NCBI GenBank assembly: GCA_903842505.1
Contig: CAIMMI010000295.1
Location: forward strand, 1-48,228
Source of the DNA: an uncultured Verrucomicrobiota bacterium
Lineage (GTDB): Bacteria; Verrucomicrobiota; Verrucomicrobiia; Limisphaerales; UBA9464
DNA: 48,228 nt
Direction: 5' to 3'
Below the pieces are notes generated by a model that saw only the letters and a list, made by a program, of their open reading frames with translations, ran no database searches and was not told where the DNA came from. Below, piece after piece: positions 8,967 to 16,130 of the stretch. The position numbers and the translations under genes are program-made. Numbering within the stretch: position 1 is the stretch's first letter; the number at the start of each line of letters is the position of its first letter.

Positions 8967-9319
8967 GGAGTCGGGGGAGGCTGTCCCGACGACTTCGCCT
9001 GTGGCAAGCCTCCGGTCTCGGCCAACGTCGGATTCCGCCCGCGATGATCCCGCTTCCGTCGCCGGCGACGTCCGTCGCTACCGGATTCGGAACTGCCATC
9101 CTTGGCCTTGGCTGCGACCAACCGTCCCCGTTCCGCGGCCCGCAACGGCTTCCTCAAGAAGACCGCCCAAAGGACCACGAGCAGCACCACCGTCAGGACC
9201 GCCATCAGGACAATCGCGACCATGGATCCGGAACTCGGCCCGGAACGGGCTTCCCGCGCCAACTCCGGGAGGTCCACACCGGTCGCTGCCAACTGAACTG
9301 GGATCAGGACGGACGTCAT
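8963..9319 (-). CDS. Small single-pass membrane protein with basic C-terminal motif
   Basis: A 118-residue protein with no family I recognise with certainty. One strong transmembrane helix lies at about residues 33-55 (MVAIVLMAVLTVVLLVVLWA), followed by a hydrophilic, probably cytoplasmic tail containing RRRRRKRDHRGRNPTLAETG near residue 85. The N-terminal 30 residues could be a short exterior segment. It overlaps the response regulator stop by 4 nt at its start and the hpnD-like start by 4 nt at its end, so it is almost certainly translated with them. The clean NPTLAETGGLP block reads like a conserved linear motif rather than random sequence. A role as an adaptor between the regulatory pair and the enzymes is speculation. 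Confidence 0.65.
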   Translation of the reverse strand: MTSVLIPVQLAATGVDLPELAREARSGPSSGSMVAIVLMAVLTVVLLVVLWAVFLRKPLRAAERGRLVAAKAKDGSSESGSDGRRRRRKRDHRGRNPTLAETGGLPQAKSSGQPPPTP

Positions 9320-10734
9320 CTGCCCGGGATCCTAGAGGAGGCATCCCCCTCGTCGTCAACGGCTACGGGGAACAACTGCAATCGAGCCATCCGAAACCGC
9401 AGCGCCGGCAGGGACAAACCCAACTGCGCCGCGGCGGCCAGAAGGTCCCCGCCGCTCTGCTGGACCGCCGACTGGATCAGGTCGCGCTCATACGCAATCA
9501 CGTGGTCGCCCAGGGTCGATTCCCCGCCCGTCCGGCTCGGTTCCGGTCGTCGCAACCGCGACTCCACCTCGAAATCCGGGAGGCTACCCGGCTGGATCTC
9601 CAACGTCGGCTCCAGGATCACCGCCCGCTCGATCACGTTCCTCAACTCCCGGATGTTGCCCGGCCACGAATGGGCCATCAGCGCGTCCCCAGCCGCCGCT
9701 GTGATTCCCTGGATCGACTTGCCCAAGCGCACGTTGAAGCCGCGCAGGAAATGCTGCGCCAACAACATCACGTCCGTCCCCCGCTCCCGCAGCGGCGGCG
9801 GACGGAACTGCATCACGTTCAACCGATGGAAGAGATCCTCGCGGAACTCATCCTTGCGGATCGCATCCACGATGTTGCGGTTCGTTGCCGCGATCAGGCG
9901 GACGTTGACCCGCAACTCCTGCGTGCCACCGACCCGCGTGAACGACCCATCTTCGAGGAACCGCAGCAGCTTCGCCTGCAAAGGCCGGCTCATGTCGCCG
10001 ATCTCGTCCAGGAATATCGTCCCTCCGTCCGCCTCCTCGACATACCCGCGCTTCGTCCGGTGCGCCCCCGTGAAGGCGCCCTTCTCATGCCCGAACAGCT
10101 CGCTTTCCAGCAACGTCTCCGGAATCGCGGCGCAATTGATCCGGACATAGTTCTGCCCCTCGCGCCGGCTCAGGCTATGGATCGCTCCGGCGATCAGTTC
10201 CTTGCCCGTGCCGCTCTCGCCAAGGATCAGCACCGTCGCATCCGTCGGCGCCACCGTCTGGATCAGTTGGCGCAACTCCCGGACCTTCGGTGATTCCCCG
10301 ATGATATGCTCCACGCGGTAAGGCTCCCCGGCCCGAGCCTTGAGGGCCGCGTTCTCCGCCAGCAACCGGTGACGCTCGGCACAACGCGCCACGGCATGCA
10401 GCAGTTCGTCCGGCTCAAACGGCTTCGCCAGATAATCAATCGCCCCGGACTTGATGGCTTCCACCGCCAACTTCGGCGTCGCGTAGGCCGTGATCATCAG
10501 CAGTGGCAGGCCCGGCTTGATCCGCGCGGCCTCCTTCAGGAACTCGTACCCGCTCATCCCCCCAAGCCGGGCGTCCGTCACCACCATGAAGTGTTCCTCC
10601 GCCACAATCTGCTTCAATGCCGACTCCGCGGAGTCCGCCAACCGCACATCGTACCCCTCAGCGCGAAGGACCGTTTCCAGCGACAGGCGCATGTTCTTCT
10701 CGTCGTCCACGACGAGCATCGGAGGCAGGTTCAT
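9316..10734 (-). CDS. NtrC-family sigma-54-dependent response regulator
   Basis: A 472-residue regulator: receiver (about 1-120; D54 in VVTDARLGGMSG, K104), AAA+ sigma-54 interaction domain (about 145-375) with Walker A GESGTGKE (172-179), canonical GAFTGA loop (219-224), Walker B IFLDEIG (D243/E244) and arginine fingers in FREDLFHRLNV, then a Fis-type helix-turn-helix near residues 425-455 (GGDLLAAAAQLGLSLPALRF). On phosphorylation it should hexamerise and activate sigma-54 RNA polymerase. Its start overlaps the kinase stop by 4 nt and its stop overlaps the small membrane protein start by 4 nt, so the kinase is its cognate partner. The cotranscribed hpnD/hpnK/transporter genes may be targets or may share its regulation. 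I see no -24/-12 element on the minus strand near this operon. Confidence 0.93.
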   Translation of the reverse strand: MNLPPMLVVDDEKNMRLSLETVLRAEGYDVRLADSAESALKQIVAEEHFMVVTDARLGGMSGYEFLKEAARIKPGLPLLMITAYATPKLAVEAIKSGAIDYLAKPFEPDELLHAVARCAERHRLLAENAALKARAGEPYRVEHIIGESPKVRELRQLIQTVAPTDATVLILGESGTGKELIAGAIHSLSRREGQNYVRINCAAIPETLLESELFGHEKGAFTGAHRTKRGYVEEADGGTIFLDEIGDMSRPLQAKLLRFLEDGSFTRVGGTQELRVNVRLIAATNRNIVDAIRKDEFREDLFHRLNVMQFRPPPLRERGTDVMLLAQHFLRGFNVRLGKSIQGITAAAGDALMAHSWPGNIRELRNVIERAVILEPTLEIQPGSLPDFEVESRLRRPEPSRTGGESTLGDHVIAYERDLIQSAVQQSGGDLLAAAAQLGLSLPALRFRMARLQLFPVAVDDEGDASSRIPGR

Positions 10735-12149
10735 CGGCGTATCCTCATGATAGATCGAGCGGGCAACGTTACGATGAAGGTCGCGCCCTGTCCAAGGACC
10801 GACTCCGCCCGCACCGTGCCCCCGTAGAGTTCCGTATTGTGCTTCACGATCGCCAGGCCGAGGCCCGTGCCGCGCTCCTTGGTGGTGAAGTACGCATCGA
10901 ACAACTTGGGCAACACATCCGGATGGATCCCGGGTCCCGAATCCCGGATCCGCACCTCAACCTCGTAGTCCGGCGTCGCCCGGGCGTTCACCTCCACCCG
11001 GCCCCGCCCGTTCATGGCCTCCCGCGCGTTCGTCAGGAGATTCAGGAAGATTTCCGAGAAGTGGCCGCGCTGACCGAGCAACGTCGGGATGGCTGGACCG
11101 TAGTTCTGCTTCACCGTGACCGCGTAGTTTGCCGCCGACGGAAACGCCTCGGCGATGGCCCGATCGATCTCGTCGGTCACCGACAGGCGCTCCACCTTGC
11201 CTTCGGCCAACTGCGCATAGCCCATCAACTCCGTCAGGATGCGGTCCGACCGGCTGACCTCTTCCCGGATGATGGAGATCTGCTGGGTGATGGTCTTCCC
11301 CTCCTTGACGGTCTTCTGCAACGTGTAGGCCGCGTTGTTGATGATCCCGAGCGGGTTCTTCAACTGGTGCGCAATTTCGGCCGCCAAACGGCCCGCCGCC
11401 TGCAGTTGCTGCTGTTTCACGGCGAACTCCTGTGCTTCCGCCTCCTCACGCCGCTTCCGGTCCAGCAAGACCTGCAGCGCGTAACAGCACGCGGCCAAAA
11501 GCAACAGCAGCAGCAACCGCAACACCAGGGACTCGACCGGTTCCCGCCCTGGTTCGTCTCCGGACGACAGCACCGCGCCTCGGCCCGTGGACTCGATGAT
11601 CTCGGCCTCCGCGCGGTCCAGCATCGGATGCAGGATCCCGGCCACCGCGTAGAACACAGCCACCGAGACGTTGACCATGATCTGCACGTCCGCGCGGGGC
11701 ACGACCGCCGCATTCCGCAGGATCAATCCCGGGAACAACCAGTACAGGATGCTGCCGAATCCCCCCGTCACCAGCGTCAGCGCCGCCAGGAAGATCGAGT
11801 CCAGCAACGCCACGCTGTAAACCACCCGCTCGACGAGGCGCGCCGAGAGTTCCTCCATCCCCCAGACCACGATCGCCGCCCCGACGTTCGCGCAGAAATA
11901 GATCAGGTAGAAGGTGCGCAGGACGTTCCAGGCGTCCTCCTGCAACGGAGTCAGGTTCCTGAACCAGTTCGAGACGAACAGCAGGTACAGCAGCACCACC
12001 ATCAGAACCAGCTTCGCAGGCAGCGTGACTCCCCGCTCCACGAACGCCACACGCTGGAGGAACACCGAATCCTCCGGCGGTGGCGAGTCCGCCAGGTCCC
12101 GCCAACCTTTCACCCACGCGCCGAAGCGATTCAGCGGATCCGGCCTCAT
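10731..12149 (-). CDS. Membrane sensor histidine kinase (NtrB-like), partner of the adjacent regulator
   Basis: A 472-residue kinase from the ATG at 12149. I chose this start because ggggagg lies 4 nt upstream, whereas an earlier in-frame ATG (12230) lacks a ribosome site and the longest frame would run into coaC. The N-terminal half has five or six hydrophobic helices (about residues 43-60, 75-97, 107-150, 155-175 and 208-228) and no recognised sensor domain. HisKA follows with H261 in AEIAHQLKNPLGIINN, and HATPase_c with LNLLTNAREAMNG, DSGPGI and GTGLGLAIVKHN. The kinase is therefore complete and probably senses a membrane or lipid-associated cue through its helical bundle (inference). The regulator gene starts inside its stop codon (ATGA). 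Confidence 0.9.
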   Translation of the reverse strand: MRPDPLNRFGAWVKGWRDLADSPPPEDSVFLQRVAFVERGVTLPAKLVLMVVLLYLLFVSNWFRNLTPLQEDAWNVLRTFYLIYFCANVGAAIVVWGMEELSARLVERVVYSVALLDSIFLAALTLVTGGFGSILYWLFPGLILRNAAVVPRADVQIMVNVSVAVFYAVAGILHPMLDRAEAEIIESTGRGAVLSSGDEPGREPVESLVLRLLLLLLLAACCYALQVLLDRKRREEAEAQEFAVKQQQLQAAGRLAAEIAHQLKNPLGIINNAAYTLQKTVKEGKTITQQISIIREEVSRSDRILTELMGYAQLAEGKVERLSVTDEIDRAIAEAFPSAANYAVTVKQNYGPAIPTLLGQRGHFSEIFLNLLTNAREAMNGRGRVEVNARATPDYEVEVRIRDSGPGIHPDVLPKLFDAYFTTKERGTGLGLAIVKHNTELYGGTVRAESVLGQGATFIVTLPARSIMRIRR

Positions 12150-12261
12150 GCGGCCTCCCCAGCCACTCCGGTCGACCCGCCAACGGGATCCATTGGGCCA
12201 GTCCAACTTCCGGACCGCGTCGGATCCCATGCTGTTCGGACGGGTGACATCAGGAATCCTG

Positions 12262-12837
12262 TTAGCCGTTCCTGTGCCGAATCCGGGCCAAAACCTCCAG
12301 GACCCGCGCCACCACCGCCTCCACACCCAGCATCCGCCCTACGCCCTCGTATCCGCACGACAGCATCCCGGTGTCCGGACCCAGGAACTCGACGCCGCGT
12401 TCCTTGAGGATCGCGACGTTGGCCTGGGTCGCCGGATGCAGCCACATCTTCCCGTTCATCGCTGGCGCGACCAGCACGGGCACGCCCGGTTCCAAGGCCA
12501 GCGCCACGCAACCGAGAGCATCGTCCGCGATTCCATGCGCCATCCGCGCCAGCGTGTTCGCCGTTGCCGGCGCTATCAACAGCAGGTCCGCCTCGTCCGC
12601 CACCCGGATGTGCGATGGCTTCCAACCTTCTTCCTCGTCGTAGAGGTCGGTGATCACCGGGTTCCGCGAGAGGGTCTTGAAGGGAAGCGGCGTCACGAAC
12701 CGCTGCGCGTCCGACGTCATCACCACCCGGACCGCGCACTCCGCCTTCACCAACTGGCTGACCACCTCGATCGCCCGGTGCGCCGCAATGCTCCCCGTCA
12801 CCCCCACCACCACATTGGCCGGCCGGGACGCGCTCAT
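12262..12837 (-). CDS. coaC: Phosphopantothenoylcysteine decarboxylase-type flavoprotein (CoaC domain only)
   Basis: A 191-residue HFCD-family flavoprotein. It shows the FMN-binding start VVVGVTGSIAAHRA, the catalytic histidine in KPSHIRVADEADLLLIAPAT, the APAMNGKMW loop and the substrate-clamp segment GMLSCGYEGVGRM with its cysteine. This is the CoaC half of coenzyme A synthesis (decarboxylation of 4'-phosphopantothenoylcysteine). Most bacteria fuse it to a CoaB ligase domain; here the protein stops after the CoaC domain and no CoaB gene is visible next to it, so CoaB must be elsewhere if this is the CoA enzyme. Its ATG overlaps the gmk stop by 4 nt. The yicC-gmk-coa gene order is common in bacteria, which supports the call over other flavoprotein decarboxylases. 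Confidence 0.85.
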   Translation of the reverse strand: MSASRPANVVVGVTGSIAAHRAIEVVSQLVKAECAVRVVMTSDAQRFVTPLPFKTLSRNPVITDLYDEEEGWKPSHIRVADEADLLLIAPATANTLARMAHGIADDALGCVALALEPGVPVLVAPAMNGKMWLHPATQANVAILKERGVEFLGPDTGMLSCGYEGVGRMLGVEAVVARVLEVLARIRHRNG

Positions 12838-13457
12838 CCCAGCCCTCCAAAATCCAGATGGACCCGATGCAACCGCACCTGCTCCGCCTCGTAAATGGAT
12901 TGGACCCGACGCAGGTCCTCTTCCCGCGTGCCGCTCACGACGAGGTAGTGGAAGTACTGGGATTCAGCCACCTCGCCGGGCGCTGCCGCCAACCGCCGGG
13001 CCACCACTTCCTCCGCTTCGGAACCGCGCCCCCGGAGTCGGCCTTCGAGTTCCTGCATCGTCCCCGGCGTCAGGAAAACCGTCACCAGCGCCGCACCCAA
13101 CTCGGCGTCCGCTGCCGCCGCCGCGCGGATCGAGGCCGCGCCCTGCACATCGATGTTCAACAGCACATCGAACCCCGCCCGCAGGACATCCACCACACTC
13201 GAACGCAGCGTCCCGTAACGGTTGCCGTAGACCAGCGCGCTCTCCAGGAACTCGCCCGCCGCCAACCCCCGTTCGAAGTCCGCCATCTCCAGGAAATGGT
13301 AGTCGACGCCGTTCACCTCACCCGACCGCGGCTTGCGCGTGGTGCAGGTGATGACCCGCCTCAATCGCGGGTTCACCGCTAGGATCGAACTGCACACCGT
13401 CGTCTTACCGCCGCCCGAAGGCGCCGATATCAGCAAGAGCACTCCCGTCTTCTTCAT
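12834..13457 (-). CDS. gmk: Guanylate kinase
   Basis: Converts GMP to GDP with ATP. From the ATG at 13457 it is 207 residues, close to the family's usual length, and begins MKKTGVLLLISAPSGGGKTT with the P-loop at residues 11-18. The GMP-binding region is visible as TCTTRKPRSGEVNGVDYHF, then FLESALVYGNRYGT and LLNIDVQGAASIR. A start 10 codons upstream (13487) is possible and would overlap yicC by 11 nt, but family alignments favour the inner ATG, which also has aaggg about 11 nt upstream. It lies 19 nt after yicC and overlaps coaC by 4 nt. The omega-subunit gene rpoZ, often found directly after gmk, is absent here. Confidence 0.95.
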   Translation of the reverse strand: MKKTGVLLLISAPSGGGKTTVCSSILAVNPRLRRVITCTTRKPRSGEVNGVDYHFLEMADFERGLAAGEFLESALVYGNRYGTLRSSVVDVLRAGFDVLLNIDVQGAASIRAAAAADAELGAALVTVFLTPGTMQELEGRLRGRGSEAEEVVARRLAAAPGEVAESQYFHYLVVSGTREEDLRRVQSIYEAEQVRLHRVHLDFGGLG

Positions 13458-13476
13458 GCCAGCCGTTTCCCTTGAT

Positions 13477-14352
13477 TCATTCCACATTCTGGACCTGCTC
13501 GCGGAACCGCTCCAGTTCCGTCTTCAACCGGACAACCTCCGCAGAAATCACCGCGTCGTTCGCCTTCGAGCCTACCGTGTTGACTTCCCGATGCATCTCC
13601 TGCGCCAGGAAGTCCAGGGTCCGGCCCACGGCCTCCTTCGACTTCCGGCAGTCTTCAAATTGCACGAAATGACTCTCCAACCGGGCCAATTCCTCCGAGA
13701 TGTCCGACCGGTCCGCAAACACGACCAACTCCTTCAGCACCCGTTCGTCCTCGACGTTGATCCCGTCCAGGCCCGCCGCCCGCAACCGCTGCACCAACAA
13801 CTCCCGATATCGGGCCATCACCGCTGGAGCCCGCTCCCGCACCCGGACCACGGCCTCACGGATCGTCTGGATCCGCTGTGCCAGATCCGACGCCATCGCC
13901 CCGCCCTCCCGCTGCCGCATGCCATCCATCGCGGCCAACCCCGACCTCAGCGCCTCCTCCAGGATCGGCCAGTATTCCTCGCCCCCGGTCCCGCCACTGC
14001 CGGATTCCAACACCCCGGGACACCGGATCAAGACGTCGAGAGACGGGACCTCTGGACGACCCAGGGTTGCGGAGAGCCGGCTCAATTCCGTCGCGTAGGC
14101 CAGCGCCACCGCGTGGTTGATCCGCGCCGGCGTGGATCCACCCGGCAGTTCGCACTGCACCCGCACCTCGCATCGTCCCCGGGAAACCACGGCCCCGACC
14201 ACATCCCTCACCTTCGGCTCCAACGCGCCCAACGTCTCCGGCAATTGCGCCACAATCTCCGCCTGCCGCCGGTTCACGGTCCGCAATTCCACCACCACCC
14301 GCACCCCATCCCGGGTGCATTCTCCCCGGCCTTGGCCGGACATCGATCGCAT
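13477..14352 (-). CDS. yicC: YicC/YloC-family endoribonuclease
   Basis: A 291-residue protein when started at the ATG at 14352, giving MRSMSGQGRGE, the typical YicC N-terminus (MxxSMTGFGR); a TTG six codons upstream is the alternative, but agggt precedes the ATG at a proper distance. Further family marks are VELRTVNRR near residue 25, the long helical middle, and the conserved end ISEELARLESHFVQF, then KSKEAVGRTLDFLAQEMHREVNTVGSKAND. YicC proteins are hexameric endoribonucleases acting on structured or small RNAs. It is the first gene of the leftward run that continues into gmk and coaC, an arrangement shared with many phyla. Confidence 0.93.
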   Translation of the reverse strand: MRSMSGQGRGECTRDGVRVVVELRTVNRRQAEIVAQLPETLGALEPKVRDVVGAVVSRGRCEVRVQCELPGGSTPARINHAVALAYATELSRLSATLGRPEVPSLDVLIRCPGVLESGSGGTGGEEYWPILEEALRSGLAAMDGMRQREGGAMASDLAQRIQTIREAVVRVRERAPAVMARYRELLVQRLRAAGLDGINVEDERVLKELVVFADRSDISEELARLESHFVQFEDCRKSKEAVGRTLDFLAQEMHREVNTVGSKANDAVISAEVVRLKTELERFREQVQNVE

Positions 14353-14457
14353 GGCCGGACCCTGCGTCAACCCTCGTCACGCCGGGAAGGAATTAGTGGG
14401 CGCATCCTGACACAACCTCGCACGCCGCCAGGGTTCGATCAGAGCGCGGCCGGAAGG

Positions 14458-16047
14458 TCAGTTCCGCTTTCCCGGCGCGGCATCGGGGTTCCGCGTCACC
14501 CCAAACTCCTTCAGCCACGAAATCTGAGGCCAGGGCGTCCGGTCGTCATACGGTTGCGCGGGTCCCGGCGTACTCCGCCCATTCTCAATCACCCGGCGCA
14601 GCGCCGCGCCCAACCGCTCGACCACCTCCGGATGCTGCCCGACCCGATTGCGCTTTTCAGCCGGGTCGGACTCGAGGTCATACAATTGGAACCGCGGCAG
14701 GGAATCCACCTGGCGACTGCCCGGTTGCGGCGCGCTCCAGCCCCCCGAATCCGGGACCAGGAACAGCTTCCAGCGCCCCTGCCGAACCGCGAACGATCCA
14801 TTGTTCGAATGGTGCACAAGCACCTCCCGGCCGCCCTCGCGCGAATCCGCGCCTCGGATCAGCGACAGCAGACTCACGCTGTCCTCGCCTGCTCCCTCCG
14901 GTAAACGCACGCCAAGGATCTCGGCGCAGGTGGCCATCAGGTCCAGTTGCCCCACCACCGCCCCACACCGCGTCCCCGCCGGAGCCTGTCCCGGCCATCG
15001 CACCAGGAAGGGAACCCGATGTCCCCCCTCGAACAAGTCCGCCTTGTGCCCCCGGAATCCCGCGCTCGGATCGTGTCCCAAGGCCCGGAGTTCCTCGAGG
15101 TTGGCGGCCGGTGAACAACCGTTGTCCGCCGTAAAGATCACCAGCGTGTCCTTCGCCATCCCGTGCTCCTCCAGCGACGCCATCAACCGACCCACCATCG
15201 CGTCCACCTCCACCACGAAATCCCCGTACGGATTCGTCCGCGTCCGGCCTTCGAATTCCCGCGTCGGCACAATCGGTGTGTGCGGAGCCGCCAGCGCCAC
15301 GTAGAGGAAGAAAGGTTTTCCATCCCGGGCCGACGCCCGTTCCGCCAGATAGGTCCGCGCCGCATCGATGAACCGCGGTTGGACCTCCTCGAACCGGAAG
15401 TCGCCGCCAATCGGGCCCGCCCGCCACATCTTCGGCTTCGGACTGTTCGTCACCGTCGCGGTCGGCACCGCCGTCGCGCGGTCATTGTCCATGTAAACGT
15501 ACGGCGGCATGTCGAGCGACGCGCTGATCCCGAAGAAACGGTCGAAGCCCCGCGACAACGGCCCGCCGGCGAAAGGCCTGGAATAGTCCACATCCTCCAG
15601 CTTCGGCCCCTTCTTCGCCCACTCGACCCCAAGGTGCCACTTCCCGACCATCGCCGTCGAATAGCCCTGTCCCTTCAGGAAGGACGCCACGGTCATCCGG
15701 CCCGACTCGATCAACGGCTTGTCGTATCCGTGCAGCACACTCGATTTCAACGGGCCACGCCACGAGTACCGTCCCGTCAGGAGCGTGTACCGACTCGGGG
15801 TGCAGACACCGGACGCCGAATGCGCGTCGGTGAAGACCCGTCCGTCCGCGGCCAACCGATCGAGGTTCGGCGTCTTCCACGCACACTTCGCATTGAGTGC
15901 CGAGACATCCCCGATGCCCATGTCATCGGCGAGGATGTACACGATGTTTGGCCGGCGACCCTCCGCCGCCCGGGCGATCCCCAGCGCCGCCAGGCAGGTC
16001 ATCAACGCCCCCAACCACCGCACCACTGCTGCTCTCGATTGCCTCAT
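14458..16047 (-). CDS. Secreted Cys-type sulfatase (arylsulfatase A-like)
   Basis: A 529-residue protein from the ATG at 16047, chosen because gaggg lies about 7 nt upstream and a signal peptide follows directly (RWLGALMTCLAALGIARA). The formylglycine signature is CTPSR with C82 as the residue to be oxidised, preceded by the metal pair ILADDMG near residue 43 and followed by LTGRYSWRG. Other sulfatase marks are MVGKWHLG, FTADNGCSP and GHKADLFEGGHRVPFLVRWPG. It should hydrolyse sulfate esters of a polysaccharide or small molecule in the periplasm; the substrate cannot be told. A candidate maturation enzyme with both FGE active-site cysteines is encoded at 46660-47937. It is divergent from the sigma-54 regulator at 16131, with only 83 nt between the starts. 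Confidence 0.94.
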   Translation of the reverse strand: MRQSRAAVVRWLGALMTCLAALGIARAAEGRRPNIVYILADDMGIGDVSALNAKCAWKTPNLDRLAADGRVFTDAHSASGVCTPSRYTLLTGRYSWRGPLKSSVLHGYDKPLIESGRMTVASFLKGQGYSTAMVGKWHLGVEWAKKGPKLEDVDYSRPFAGGPLSRGFDRFFGISASLDMPPYVYMDNDRATAVPTATVTNSPKPKMWRAGPIGGDFRFEEVQPRFIDAARTYLAERASARDGKPFFLYVALAAPHTPIVPTREFEGRTRTNPYGDFVVEVDAMVGRLMASLEEHGMAKDTLVIFTADNGCSPAANLEELRALGHDPSAGFRGHKADLFEGGHRVPFLVRWPGQAPAGTRCGAVVGQLDLMATCAEILGVRLPEGAGEDSVSLLSLIRGADSREGGREVLVHHSNNGSFAVRQGRWKLFLVPDSGGWSAPQPGSRQVDSLPRFQLYDLESDPAEKRNRVGQHPEVVERLGAALRRVIENGRSTPGPAQPYDDRTPWPQISWLKEFGVTRNPDAAPGKRN

Positions 16048-16130
16048 GGAAGTCCCTCGATCCTGCTCGCGTCGCGCCCCACCATTCAATCCCCGTGGCA
16101 GACGGGTTCTCGGGACGGGCCGAGGGAGCG

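Noticed and set aside
9921-9940. A minus-strand sigma-54 promoter inside the regulator gene (gcaactcctgcgtgcca)
   Set aside because: The GG and GC elements are two bases too far apart, and the site is inside a coding region.
10617-12407. A 596-codon plus-strand frame opposite the histidine kinase
   Set aside because: Arg/Gln/His-rich, no domain, and antisense to an intact kinase with all catalytic boxes.
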